DNA of 64,000 nucleotides, from contig JASHOD010000053.1 in the NCBI GenBank assembly GCA_030041295.1, positions 62,001 to 126,000 on the forward strand. The letters run 5' to 3'. Made by a program: the position numbers and the translations under genes. This DNA is from Nitrososphaerales archaeon. GTDB taxonomy: Archaea; Thermoproteota; Nitrososphaeria; Nitrososphaerales; CADDZS01. The notes beneath the pieces were generated by a model, which was not told where the DNA came from, searched no databases, and worked only from the letters and a program-made list of their open reading frames with translations. Positions 53,598-62,307 of the stretch are shown here, in pieces (position 1 is the stretch's first letter; every line of letters begins with the position of its first letter).

Positions 53598-54035
53598 ATG
53601 TTTGACAGACTTCTGCGCGATTTGAAAATCGAAGTCGGGCAAAAAGCTTCATACGAGCGGACATTCACAGAGAAAGACGTTGAAATCTTCATAGAACTTT
53701 CTGGAGACAAGGGCAGACAGCACGTCGAAAGAGATAGTGAAGGACGCTTAATGGTGCACGGGCTTTTAACAGCGACTCTGCCGACGAAGCTCGGAGGTGA
53801 CATAAATTACATCGCCCGAGAAATTTCCTACGAGTTTCTTAGACCCGTATTCACAGGTGATAAAATTCGAGTGGAAGGCAAGGTTACGGCTGTTCAGGAG
53901 CTGGATCAAGTAACGAAGGTGTCAATGAAATTTTCTTGTTACAACCAAGATAGTAAGGAAGTACTCAATGGCAAGACCTGCGGAATAATAAGAAAGAGCT
54001 TATCACAGTCCTCTATCGATACCGAGAACAGCTAA
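53598..54035 (+). CDS. MaoC-like hotdog-fold hydratase
   Basis: The 145-residue protein has the hydratase-2 pattern: S-G-D-K-G-R-Q-H near residue 34-41, with the catalytic D36 and H41, and M-V-H-G-L-L about ten residues later. The hotdog strands follow (I-S-Y-E-F-L-R-P-V, G-D-K-I-R-V-E-G-K). Such proteins hydrate enoyl-CoA in fatty acid or other CoA pathways. ATG start at 53598 (M-F-D-R-L-L). Confidence 0.78.
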   Translation: MFDRLLRDLKIEVGQKASYERTFTEKDVEIFIELSGDKGRQHVERDSEGRLMVHGLLTATLPTKLGGDINYIAREISYEFLRPVFTGDKIRVEGKVTAVQELDQVTKVSMKFSCYNQDSKEVLNGKTCGIIRKSLSQSSIDTENS

Positions 54036-54277
54036 GAATATATCGACTTACATTTTTGCAGAAGGAATACGCAGCTGACTATTCGGAAAAGTCGAATAAG
54101 ATGCGAAAAATAAAGAAAAGGGCGTGATTGATCATATAGATTAACAATTCTAATCATCAATCCACGAAAAAAATCGACCTACAAAAAATGATCACACCTG
54201 GTGTGCAAATTCTGACAGCCAAATTTATTTGTGGGGAAAACCAAAGCAAGAATTTGTTTTCGGTGAAGACAAGAACC

Positions 54278-54397
54278 ATGAACGCCGGTACAAGATATAG
54301 AATCGTCGTTATGAAGAGGAGACGCCTATACGGCCTCGCAACAATATGCAGCGCTGCCGCGCTCGTTGCTGTATTCGTCGCTTTCTATCTGAGATAG
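54278..54397 (+). CDS. Possible small single-helix membrane protein
   Basis: From ATG 54278 the product has 39 residues. It has a basic stretch (M-K-R-R-R) and then one hydrophobic helix (A-A-A-L-V-A-V-F-V-A-F-Y) at the C-terminus. A longer frame reaches back to 54188. No family is recognised. It could be a small membrane protein. Confidence 0.35.
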   Translation: MNAGTRYRIVVMKRRRLYGLATICSAAALVAVFVAFYLR

Positions 54398-54489
54398 TGG
54401 TACGAAGTTTCTGAGACTTTTTGCGAGAAAGTGCGAGGAAATAGTTTCTTCCGCTCCTCCAAAAGCTCTCCTTCCTATTTTTTCCGGAT

Positions 54490-55464
54490 TTAGTTAGTAT
54501 CGTCTTCTTGTATTCTTCTCAGGACTCGTAGCGCCTGAAGCGTAATCCATTTGCTCGGTTTCCCCGGTGCCTCTAGAGCAAACGGTTTGATTTTCCTCCT
54601 GCCCCTCAAAACGTAATCCGCGCCGACTCCGATATCCGGATGAACCCTTTCGAGGAGCCAAGTCCCGTCGGACTGCTTTTTGTCATTTAGAATCTCAATT
54701 GCAGGTTTCAGGCGCTTATCCGAAGCATAACCAAGCCTTGTCAATGTGTCCAACCCGACAAGGACGTCGTAATAGTAATGGTTGGGGTAGTGTAATCGAA
54801 ACCATGGCTCATACCTACGCTTACCTTCTTCGAATAGCTTCCTTTCGAGGTAAAACTCTGCTCCCCGTTCTATGGATCTCTTGATACTTTTCGTGTGCTT
54901 TGATTTCGGAAGTGCCGCAAACGCTGCGAGACCTTCCCAGCCATCTAGTGTTCCTACTTTTGAATCGAAACAGTGCCAACCACCATCATCCTTTTGGTCC
55001 TCCACCAGACGATCGAAGAGCTTTCGGACTCTAAAGTCATCGCCGTATCCATAGTGTGTCAACATTCGAGCAGTGTTTCCAACCACGCAGACCTCGTCGT
55101 TGAATATGTTATTCATCGAAGGGAGTTTTAACCACTGGTTGAAAAACTGGTCGGCTGTCCGCTTGATCCGGGGATTGTCGGATGCGAGTCCGAGGTCTGA
55201 AAGGACTATCGCCCGCCAGTTCGTCGCCGTGTACTTAGGGCGATACAAGTTGTCACCGGATTCCCAGTAGCCTCCTCGTCTTTGAGAGCTCAAAATTTCC
55301 TTCGCCCATCCTCTCGTCGAAATATTCGAGTAGGTCTCTCTTACCTCGTCGTCCCTTTTGTCGCGACCTAGCAAATCGACAAGGGTATAGTACCTGACCG
55401 AAGGCTGCTCGTCCTCGAGTAACCATTCGACGACTGGATCCTCGTTGCTTCTTCTTGTTGTCAT
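54490..55464 (-). CDS. Prenyltransferase/terpene-cyclase-repeat (alpha-toroid) protein
   Basis: The 324-residue protein has three or more QW-like repeats: Q-R-R-G-G-Y-W near residue 61, Q-K-D-D-G-G-W near 157, and K-Q-S-D-G-T-W near 264. They fit the alpha/alpha-barrel of squalene cyclase and prenyltransferase beta subunits. The DXDD acid motif of squalene-hopene cyclases is not seen. It is therefore probably not a classical cyclase. There is no signal peptide. It stands alone, 280 bp from the MarR operon. Confidence 0.65.
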   Translation of the reverse strand: MTTRRSNEDPVVEWLLEDEQPSVRYYTLVDLLGRDKRDDEVRETYSNISTRGWAKEILSSQRRGGYWESGDNLYRPKYTATNWRAIVLSDLGLASDNPRIKRTADQFFNQWLKLPSMNNIFNDEVCVVGNTARMLTHYGYGDDFRVRKLFDRLVEDQKDDGGWHCFDSKVGTLDGWEGLAAFAALPKSKHTKSIKRSIERGAEFYLERKLFEEGKRRYEPWFRLHYPNHYYYDVLVGLDTLTRLGYASDKRLKPAIEILNDKKQSDGTWLLERVHPDIGVGADYVLRGRRKIKPFALEAPGKPSKWITLQALRVLRRIQEDDTN

Positions 55465-55660
55465 GATCGCCTAGCTTCGATGCAGAGAGTACGGGAGTTC
55501 CCAAAATTAAAGAGATCTGTGGTCATATGATAAATCTAATCTCCGAGAAGCTGTGAGCGCCAATTGGTTCTCCTTTTTCAGGGTGAGGAGATTCCACCAG
55601 TTATTTTGGAAACCCAAGTTAGATTCCTCGTACCAGTAAACTTATTAGATGAAAGGTTTT

Positions 55661-55706
55661 ATTATAAAATAATGTTATACAGCAATGATTTCTATATGAT
55701 ATCATT
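55661..55706 (+). promoter_or_regulatory. Promoter and operator-like region of the MarR-ABC operon
   Basis: An AT-rich ATTATAAAAT box (55661-55670) fits an archaeal TATA element. Downstream, AATGAT (55684-55689) and ATCATT (55701-55706) form a 6-bp inverted repeat with 11-base spacer, overlapping the expected start of transcription. A MarR dimer could bind there, giving autoregulation. Confidence 0.4.
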
Positions 55707-55748
55707 TAAGATTGACTTCGACGCTTAACAAAGGAGTAAAATTCCAAC

Positions 55749-56204
55749 ATGATGACCTATAAACAAGCCAAGGGAGACAAAAACAGCCTCGTCTCCGAGC
55801 AAATCGCGGATTTAATTTGGGAGATATGGAGAACATCTAGAAACGTCTCTAGCCCTGTGAACTCTGGCGAGGTCACCCCAGAACAGTACTGGATTCTCCG
55901 ATTGATCTATTTCGAGGGGCCTCAAAAAGTGAAGGATATAGCTTCTCGCATCGGTACCACCCCGAGCCCGGTTACAATTTCAGTGAAGCGTTTGGAAAGA
56001 CAAAAGCTCCTGAAGAGGACCAGGAATACGGAGGACGAGAGAGTGGTGACCGTGGAACTCACGAAATTTGGGAAAATTCAATTTGAATCTTGGCGTGAAA
56101 GAAGGCGGAGATCGCTTTCAAAGTTCTTTGAAACCTTGGACGATCATGAAAAGAATTCGCTGTTGAAGCTGCTTTCGAAGGTCAAAACTACAGGGAGTGC
56201 ATGA
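55749..56204 (+). CDS. MarR-family transcriptional regulator
   Basis: The 151-residue protein has the MarR winged helix: P-E-Q-Y-W-I-L-R-L-I-Y near 45-55, I-A-S-R-I-G-T-T-P-S-P-V-T-I-S-V-K-R-L near 65-83, and the wing R-T-R-N-T-E-D-E-R-V. It overlaps the next ABC gene by 4 bp. Such regulators repress adjacent efflux genes and are released by drugs or phenolic compounds. ATG start 55749 or 55752. Confidence 0.87.
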   Translation: MMTYKQAKGDKNSLVSEQIADLIWEIWRTSRNVSSPVNSGEVTPEQYWILRLIYFEGPQKVKDIASRIGTTPSPVTISVKRLERQKLLKRTRNTEDERVVTVELTKFGKIQFESWRERRRRSLSKFFETLDDHEKNSLLKLLSKVKTTGSA

Positions 56205-57232
56205 AGTCGACTCAGACAGTTATTGAATCTCAAAGTCTTCAAAGAAGCGACGAGCCTGCTCCCGCAGAAGGGCTTCTAAATTGCATCCACCTCACGAAGA
56301 GATATGGAAAGGCACCCCCTGCGCTAGAGAATGTCAGCCTTTCAATCAGAACGAGCGGAACCTTCGCGCTTCTCGGAAGGAATGGCGCGGGGAAGACCAC
56401 TCTGATCAGAATACTAGCAACCGAGCTCAAGCAGAGTTCTGGAAGCGCGAGCATCAACGGCATGGACATTCAGAATGACGCGAGACAAATTAGGGCGCAG
56501 ATCGCCGTGATGCCCCAGGAAGCTAGACTGGTCCCTTGGCTCACTCCGAGGCAGATGATCTATTCTTATCTCCTTTATCGCGGTTTCAGCAGGAGCGACG
56601 CCTCTTCGAGGGTTTCCGGAGCTCTTGATAGGCTGGAACTCGGGAAATACGAAAACGTACTGAACCGCCGTCTTTCTGGCGGTGTAAAGAGGAGGGTTCT
56701 GCTGAGCATGATTCTTGCGACGGACGCGAGAATTCTCTTCGTGGACGAGCCCACAACAGGTTTGGACCCGGTAATTAGAGCAGACCTGTGGAAGAAACTG
56801 AACGAATTAAAAAAGACCCATTTCATATTCCTTACCACCCACTACCTAGAAGAAGCCGAAAGACTGGCGGACATGATAGGAATTTTAGAGAACGGAAGGC
56901 TCCTCGGGCTCGGAACTTTGGATCAACTCCGGTCTATCGTAAAATATCAGTATACGGTACGAATCATGCACGGAAGCGAGGTCCCGCTTTCATCGTCGCT
57001 GACCAAAGGCGAAGTAATCAAAGCGATGGACGGGTCCACCCAGATCTTCACAACTGAAGAAGATGCGGAGGAACTCGCGGAGAGACTCGTTCGGGAGAAG
57101 AAGCGGTTTTCGATCTATCCGACCTCGCTTGAAGACATTTTCTATTATCTTGTGCGTAAGCCGATTGAAGAAGATACGAGACACGGGCCGGAAGAGGAGA
57201 ACAGAATTCATGAAGAAGAGCGTCAAGATTAG
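56201..57232 (+). CDS. ABC-2-type transporter ATPase
   Basis: The 343-residue protein has Walker A (G-R-N-G-A-G-K-T-T), signature L-S-G-G-V-K-R and Walker B (I-L-F-V-D-E-P). A C-terminal regulatory part holds L-E-D-I-F-Y near residue 316. The start overlaps the MarR stop (ATGA). It is the ATPase of a drug- or antibiotic-type exporter (DrrA-like). The C-terminal extension is charged. Confidence 0.9.
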   Translation: MKSTQTVIESQSLQRSDEPAPAEGLLNCIHLTKRYGKAPPALENVSLSIRTSGTFALLGRNGAGKTTLIRILATELKQSSGSASINGMDIQNDARQIRAQIAVMPQEARLVPWLTPRQMIYSYLLYRGFSRSDASSRVSGALDRLELGKYENVLNRRLSGGVKRRVLLSMILATDARILFVDEPTTGLDPVIRADLWKKLNELKKTHFIFLTTHYLEEAERLADMIGILENGRLLGLGTLDQLRSIVKYQYTVRIMHGSEVPLSSSLTKGEVIKAMDGSTQIFTTEEDAEELAERLVREKKRFSIYPTSLEDIFYYLVRKPIEEDTRHGPEEENRIHEEERQD

Positions 57233-57965
57233 CACGTTGAATCAGATTTACGCATCTGTACTGATCGACGCGGTCTACCAGATGAAGAATTATCCGATAA
57301 CTTTGGCGAGCAACATAATTGCCCCCTTTTCGGTTCTTATTCTGATAATTCTGGTTAGCCACGGGCAGCTCTTGGGGATCTCGATAATCGGAGCTTTGAT
57401 CACCGCGATGATCTCGAGCGGCGTAAATCTGCAGATTGACCTATCCCACATAAAGAACGATTTCAAGCTGCAGGACATGCTGATCAGCTCTCCCACCACT
57501 GCGTTCACTTACATGCTCGGGATGGCGATGGCCGCACTCGTCAATGCTCTTCCCGCCCTCACCGTTCTTACTGGTCTCGCGATACTACTCATTCATGCCA
57601 GCGTTTTTGCTGCAGTAACTATTTTTGCGGTCTTTTCGCTGATTTTTGCATTCTCGGTTGCCTTAGGATTCATGCTCTCTACATTTAGCACCGATATTCA
57701 GCAAAACCGAGCTTTCGTGAGCATCCTCACAGTTATTCTAGCTACCATAGCGCCGATCTACTACCCAATAACCTACATCCCCGCTTCCATAAGGGATATT
57801 GCCTATCTGTCGCCTGCCACCTACGCAGCTGAGATCGCGCAAAACGCCATAGGCGCCCTGTCTCTCCCCGTCTGGCACGTTGAGCTGAACTGGCTCGCCC
57901 TAGGAGCGATCTGCGGAGCTTTGTTCGTCATCGCGATAAAGAAAAGCCACTGGGCGGATCCCTAA
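57210..57965 (+). CDS. ABC-2-type transporter permease
   Basis: From ATG 57210 the product has 251 residues and about six membrane helices. The ABC-2 pattern is seen in S-P-T-T-A-F-T-Y-M-L and the terminal Y-L-S-P-A-T-Y-A. It overlaps the ATPase gene by 23 bp, so translation is coupled. A longer frame from 57063 lies inside the ATPase gene and is not supported. It is the membrane half of the exporter. Confidence 0.87.
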   Translation: MKKSVKISTLNQIYASVLIDAVYQMKNYPITLASNIIAPFSVLILIILVSHGQLLGISIIGALITAMISSGVNLQIDLSHIKNDFKLQDMLISSPTTAFTYMLGMAMAALVNALPALTVLTGLAILLIHASVFAAVTIFAVFSLIFAFSVALGFMLSTFSTDIQQNRAFVSILTVILATIAPIYYPITYIPASIRDIAYLSPATYAAEIAQNAIGALSLPVWHVELNWLALGAICGALFVIAIKKSHWADP

Positions 57966-58088
57966 TTCTCTCGGCGTACGAATCGTAAATCATTTGCTCT
58001 CACGAGTGAGTGTGCAGATCCAAACTTTGAAGACAAAGTATCGTGGCAACATATCGAAGAGTTAAACTGTCGCAGGGATGGGTTAAGC

Positions 58089-58640
58089 ATGAAAAGGTAT
58101 GTTGACAAAGACGAACTTGAAGCATTTGTCTGGAGATATTATAGGAAAAAAGACTTGATGCATAACCTCACGCATATCGAAAGAATACTTGAAACTGCGC
58201 GTGTGATCTCCAGACGGCACAAAGGAGCTGATTCTTCGATTTTGACAATTGCTTGTTACTTTCATGGAATAGACGTTAAGGGAAATGAGATGAAACTATC
58301 GAAATTCCTAAGAGATAGAGGTTTTCATTCTGAGGAAATTAGTCGGATATTCCAAGCTGCTGTCGATTCTCAGACTGCATCTATTCCAAAGACGCTCGAG
58401 GGAAAGATCTTACATGACGCTCACTTGCTAGAAGGCGGGCGAAACTTCCACGTAGTGAAGTGTCTCGTTACAGGATTATCGAGAGGGAGTTCGCTATTGG
58501 AGATAACTAAGTACTATCAGTCGAACATCTATGGCAAATACAAGTGCTATCTTGCCGAAAATAAGGCATTATACAGAGAAAAGGAAGAATATGCTAGCCA
58601 GTTTTTCAACGATCTGAGGAAGAATCTTTCTTTGAAATAA
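58089..58640 (+). CDS. HD-domain-like phosphohydrolase (variant motif)
   Basis: The 183-residue protein has H-N-L-T-H-I-E-R near residue 25, Y-F-H-G-I-D near 57-62, and L-H-D-A-H-L-L-E near 108-115. In HD proteins the second motif reads H-D; here Asp is replaced by Gly with an Asp two residues on. Overall helical pattern and length suit the HD/PDEase group. Substrates are nucleotides or phosphate esters. ATG start at 58089. Confidence 0.6.
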   Translation: MKRYVDKDELEAFVWRYYRKKDLMHNLTHIERILETARVISRRHKGADSSILTIACYFHGIDVKGNEMKLSKFLRDRGFHSEEISRIFQAAVDSQTASIPKTLEGKILHDAHLLEGGRNFHVVKCLVTGLSRGSSLLEITKYYQSNIYGKYKCYLAENKALYREKEEYASQFFNDLRKNLSLK

Positions 58641-58794
58641 ACAATATCAAACGAGCTATCTGCGTGATTCAGTTCATGACTTCACACAAATTCAAAAGGA
58701 TGACAATTCCGATCTTTCTTTCTATAAGAAAACGAGCTCGTCTAAGACTTTATAGTTCGTCAGTCGTATGGCACAAAAGATATTTTGTCCATGG

Positions 58795-59925
58795 TCAGGC
58801 AGAAAATCTTCCCGGAGTGAACGCCTTAATATCCAGAGTAGTATTGCCCTCGCAAATCAGTTCTGACACGATCTTGCCTGTGACCGGCGCGAGCGAAAAC
58901 CCGCTCCTGAAATGTCCCGTCGCGAATATTAGATTGTCGTACTGAGTCGAATTTCCAATAATTGGTAGACCATCCGAACAGTAGGGTCGTAGACATGCAA
59001 TTTTTGAGTCCTGACCTAAAGACTGTATGATCGGTAGGAAAATGCTGCCCTCACTCCAAGCCTCGCGTACCCTAGAATCAATGAGGCTCGTATCAAACCC
59101 CACAGAATCTTCGCCGCCTCCGACGACAACACTTCCCTCGTGGCTCTGCAAAAAGTAATAATTCGGACCCAATATGAAGGAGCGAAGAATCTTTTCCTTC
59201 GTCTTCAGGGTGATGATAAGGTGGCCCTTGACAGGTTCAACTGGTATCTTAATACCTGCCATGGATGCAATTTTTCCAGACCAAGGCCCGGCCGCAATCA
59301 CGACCGTTTTCGGATGAATGGAGCCGTGATTTGTTACAACGGACTCGATCTTTTTCTCCGTTTTTCCTTCATTTCTGACCTCAAAACGCATCAACTCAGT
59401 TCCGACGCTCATTTTCACCTCCCTGTCGGCGCAAGCAGTTGCAAAGCATTGTCCTAGTTTTACCGAACTCCCCTGCGCATCATCCGGATAATAATATGCG
59501 CCACAAATATTCTCAACACTAAGATTGGGTTCGTTTTCTTTGACTTCGGATTTAGTCAAAAAATCACCGCTTGCCTGACTCTTTGCTCTAAATATCTGGA
59601 GCTCGTTCTTCAAAAGAGCCGTGTCCTTTTCCTTAGTGAACAGCACCATTGATCCGCTAACGGTATAATCAAAGTCGAAACCCTCCTTACATCCCAAGCC
59701 TTGGTAAAGCTTCGTGGAATGTTCCTCCAGGGGCCAGAATTCCACTGATTGGCTCACATGCGGCGCGGAAATCCCTCCCGCATTATGGCCGCTCGCATGA
59801 GAAGTCAACACATTTTCTCTTTCAATAATTTGAACATTGCAGAAGTTTTTTTCAGTTAGATAGTACGCAATAGAAAGTCCGATAATGCCTCCGCCTATTA
59901 TGAGAACATCGGGCTTCTCTTCCAG
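58795..59925 (-). CDS. FAD-dependent D-amino-acid-oxidase-type oxidoreductase with apparent CTG start
   Basis: The conservative frame starts at TTG 59811 (338 residues), but it lacks the FAD motif. The open frame upstream encodes P-D-V-L-I-I-G-G-G-I-I-G-L-S, the expected N-terminal FAD-binding strand and GxGxxG turn. It contains no ATG, GTG or TTG before the GTG/TTG pair near 59811. CTG at 59923-59925 yields M-E-E-K-P-D-V-L, a fitting start, and a length of 376 residues, normal for glycine/sarcosine/D-amino-acid oxidases. The C-terminal part has G-H-F-R-S-G-F-S-L-A-P-V. It deaminates amino acids or oxidises imino acids. A small ORF (59898-60071) overlaps its start. Confidence 0.85.
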   Translation of the reverse strand: MEEKPDVLIIGGGIIGLSIAYYLTEKNFCNVQIIERENVLTSHASGHNAGGISAPHVSQSVEFWPLEEHSTKLYQGLGCKEGFDFDYTVSGSMVLFTKEKDTALLKNELQIFRAKSQASGDFLTKSEVKENEPNLSVENICGAYYYPDDAQGSSVKLGQCFATACADREVKMSVGTELMRFEVRNEGKTEKKIESVVTNHGSIHPKTVVIAAGPWSGKIASMAGIKIPVEPVKGHLIITLKTKEKILRSFILGPNYYFLQSHEGSVVVGGGEDSVGFDTSLIDSRVREAWSEGSIFLPIIQSLGQDSKIACLRPYCSDGLPIIGNSTQYDNLIFATGHFRSGFSLAPVTGKIVSELICEGNTTLDIKAFTPGRFSA

Positions 59926-60071
59926 TTTTGACGTACTATGACACCTTCAGGATTGTTGCAGCAGATTAGAACTGTGTTTGGTTCGAGTTTCTTATCCATC
60001 ACTGTCGTGGTCTTTGAGGAAATAACACTTTTTGTATTTACGCCGCAATAGACCTGACCCAATAAGTTCAC
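59898..60071 (-). CDS. Possible small protein upstream of the FAD oxidase (57 residues)
   Basis: The frame begins at GTG 60071 and ends at TAA 59898-59900, overlapping the flavoprotein start by 28 bp in another frame. It has Q-V-Y-C-G-V, then P-N-T-V-L-I-C-C-N-N-P-E-G-V-I-V. The cysteine pair could bind a metal or cluster. Amino-acid oxidases of the two-component type have small partner proteins, which fits weakly. No family is recognised. Confidence 0.4.
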   Translation of the reverse strand: MNLLGQVYCGVNTKSVISSKTTTVMDKKLEPNTVLICCNNPEGVIVRQNWKRSPMFS

Positions 60072-60517
60072 TCACATCCGGTCTTCAGTTTCAACTAGGA
60101 TAGTTGAACCCCAAAAATTGTCACGGGTTTTCGATGCTTCCTTTTTCGGAGCAAAAAAATGCTGAGCCGAGAAGATCGGAGACGATACCAATTGGATCTA
60201 ATAAATCCAGAACCCGGAATACCTTGCCTGCGACTCGGAGGCAAGCAAAAGAAATGGAATGCTTCCGTCACCACCTAGTGTATTATTGTACACAGTTGGA
60301 CTCAAGCCGGCAAAAGATTAGCCACATACGGAAACTGGTTGACCTACGTCTATCTTGCAAATCGTGCTGATTAGAGTATTAGCCGCTCCATCGATTGAAT
60401 TTGCGACGCCGCTGTTCGTGCTGAACGAATGTCACTCCCAAATCACTACAATAAGTCACCGTGCCCTCGAATCTCGAAATTTTCAAGAAGAAGGGATTTG
60501 ATATTTAAGCTGGATAT
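60072..60517. other. 446-bp region between the FAD oxidase and aminotransferase genes
   Basis: No supported gene. A short inverted repeat (CTTGCCT at 60223-60229 with AGGCAAG at 60239-60245, 9-base loop) may be a terminator of one of the flanking genes. An 88-codon frame at 60104-60370 lacks coding signs. Confidence 0.45.
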
Positions 60518-61654
60518 CTATTGCTCGCCGAAGAATCGCTGTATTCTTTTCATTCCTTCTTCTATGTCTTCATTCGAACCGGAGAAGGAGAGTCTCATGT
60601 GATTCTCTCCTCTTGGGCCAAATACTATGCCAGGAAGGACCGCTGCATTCTGCTTTAGCAGGAGCTTCTTCGCAAAATCCATTGAGTTTGTATTGCTCTT
60701 GAACTTCGGAAAGGCGTAGAATGCTCCTTCTATAGGAGCTGCTTCTAGCTCTGGTATCTCATTGATTTTCTCCGTCAATAAATCCCGTCTCTCTTTATAT
60801 TCTCGCCTGAACTCAAGTATGCTGCTCTCGCAATTGTTTAGGGCATAAGAGCATGCCTTCTCGATGAAGGGTGAAAAACAGCTCATAGTATGCTCTAGCA
60901 GTTTGTTAATCAGAGGGATGACCTTTGGTCCAGCTACTACGTACCCTGCTCGCCATCCCGTCATGGAATAGCTCTTGGAGAAACTGAAAATTGAGACTAC
61001 AATGTCTGGCTTGGGTTCAAGAGATCCAATCGAAAAATGAGTTCCTTCGTATACTAGATCTTCGTACGCCTCGTCTGTGATTACAAATATGCCGCGTTCC
61101 TTGCACAAGTTATACAATTCTGAGAGCTCCCCACTACGTAGGACTTTGCCGGTAGGGTTTGACGGAGTGTTTATGACCAGAGCCTTGGTCTTCGGGGTTA
61201 TTCTTTGCTTGATTGCGTCTATGTTGAGAGAGAAATCTGGATTTAGTGCGTAGCGGATAGGGGTCCCACCAGCTAGGATCACGGATTCTGAATAGAAATA
61301 ACCTGGGTCAGGAATCAAAGCGTCAAACGGTGTCTCCGAGACGCTCATCAAAGAAGCATAGACGGCGAGTTTTGTAGTGAGAAAGATGCAATTTTCGAGC
61401 TCCGCGTTGATTCCATTTTTTCTTCGTACTTTGTTCTTTATTGCTTCTCTAACCTCAAGGGTACCATAAGAGCCCACATAATGAACGTCCCCGGCTCTCA
61501 TCGCTTGGCACGCAACATCGACGATTTCTTTTGGTGTGTTGAAAGAAGGGTCACCAATCGCAAGAGAGACCACCTCCTCGCCGCGCGCTTTTTTATCCAG
61601 TACGAGATAGACTAGCTCAAGAGAAGGAGAACCTTGGATATTTGTAAGGAACAT
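60518..61654 (-). CDS. Class I/II PLP aminotransferase (aspartate-aminotransferase-like)
   Basis: The 378-residue protein has K227 (PLP lysine) in S-F-S-K-S-Y, N166 in T-P-S-N-P-T-G, D194 and Y197 in T-D-E-A-Y, and R235 in G-W-R-A-G. The C-terminal R-L-S-F-S with its substrate-binding Arg is present. It transfers amino groups between amino and keto acids. Start ATG 61654. Upstream lies a palindromic site and a TATA-like box (see 61691-61721). Confidence 0.9.
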   Translation of the reverse strand: MFLTNIQGSPSLELVYLVLDKKARGEEVVSLAIGDPSFNTPKEIVDVACQAMRAGDVHYVGSYGTLEVREAIKNKVRRKNGINAELENCIFLTTKLAVYASLMSVSETPFDALIPDPGYFYSESVILAGGTPIRYALNPDFSLNIDAIKQRITPKTKALVINTPSNPTGKVLRSGELSELYNLCKERGIFVITDEAYEDLVYEGTHFSIGSLEPKPDIVVSIFSFSKSYSMTGWRAGYVVAGPKVIPLINKLLEHTMSCFSPFIEKACSYALNNCESSILEFRREYKERRDLLTEKINEIPELEAAPIEGAFYAFPKFKSNTNSMDFAKKLLLKQNAAVLPGIVFGPRGENHMRLSFSGSNEDIEEGMKRIQRFFGEQ

Positions 61655-61690
61655 GCTGTATTTCCCATTTACAAGGCGGTTCTAGCAGAA

Positions 61691-61721
61691 ATTTAAATTG
61701 TCCTCTTAAGAGGAGGACAAA
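61691..61721 (-). promoter_or_regulatory. TATA-like box and adjacent palindrome upstream of the aminotransferase
   Basis: AATTTAAATT (61691-61700) lies about 37 bp upstream of the start, a normal place for an archaeal TATA box. Abutting it, TTGTCCTC (61699-61706) and GAGGACAA (61714-61721) form an 8-bp inverted repeat with the inner palindrome CCTCTTAAGAGG. This position just upstream of TATA suits an activator or Lrp-type site. Confidence 0.5.
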
Positions 61722-61898
61722 TGAGAGTCATTCATCTTTCCTTGTGATTTTCTCTTTTCTTGATATACTAACAGGTAAGGGTTATGTTCGTATTCCTTAG
61801 AAAAAGGAACCCAGGATTCTTCTTATTCCCTCAAAAAGAAGAGAAAGGGACGAATTTCTTAACAGCGGTTTGTTTCTTATGTTTGGAGGGGAAAGAAA

Positions 61899-62288
61899 TT
61901 GATAGCCCAAACTAAGAGGAACGCAAGGTTGTCTAAAATATGTGACTCTGTGAGAAAGTCTGACAAACGAATTAGGCACGTAGGTTATTATGATCGACTG
62001 GGAAGAATACTATACGATAGCATAGGATACGAGAAAGCTCTTGAAGATACTGAAGAAATGCATATCTTGAACGGGACAGTGGCCAGCATGCTAAATCTCT
62101 GGAGGCCATCGAGTAGCTTGATTGGCGACATCGACAGTTTCATCATGATTAGGAAAAAGATAGTTGGATTAATCGTTCCCGTGGACCACGAAAACTATTT
62201 GCTTACAATCTTTGAAGCTAAAACACCTATCGAGGTCGTAGAAAAATCAAGATTGACGATTGAAGCAGAAATAAGAAAGAAAGCCTAG
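61899..62288 (+). CDS. Hypothetical protein, roadblock-like or DUF6659-like
   Basis: The 129-residue product starts at TTG 61899, with GGAGG just upstream as ribosome-binding site. Its pattern (S-K-I-C-D-S-V-R, I-R-H-V-G-Y-Y-D-R-L-G-R, K-I-V-G-L-I-V-P-V) resembles small roadblock-fold proteins frequent in Thaumarchaeota. No enzymatic motif is visible. Identification is tentative. Confidence 0.55.
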   Translation: MIAQTKRNARLSKICDSVRKSDKRIRHVGYYDRLGRILYDSIGYEKALEDTEEMHILNGTVASMLNLWRPSSSLIGDIDSFIMIRKKIVGLIVPVDHENYLLTIFEAKTPIEVVEKSRLTIEAEIRKKA

Positions 62289-62307
62289 TGATTTAAGAAA
62301 CTCTAAA

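Noticed and set aside
57063-57209. Upstream extension of the ABC-2 permease
   Set aside because: It is within the ATPase gene and not hydrophobic; ATG 57210 gives a normal permease.
60104-60370. 88-codon forward frame between oxidase and aminotransferase
   Set aside because: Composition is unlike neighbouring genes and no motif is present.
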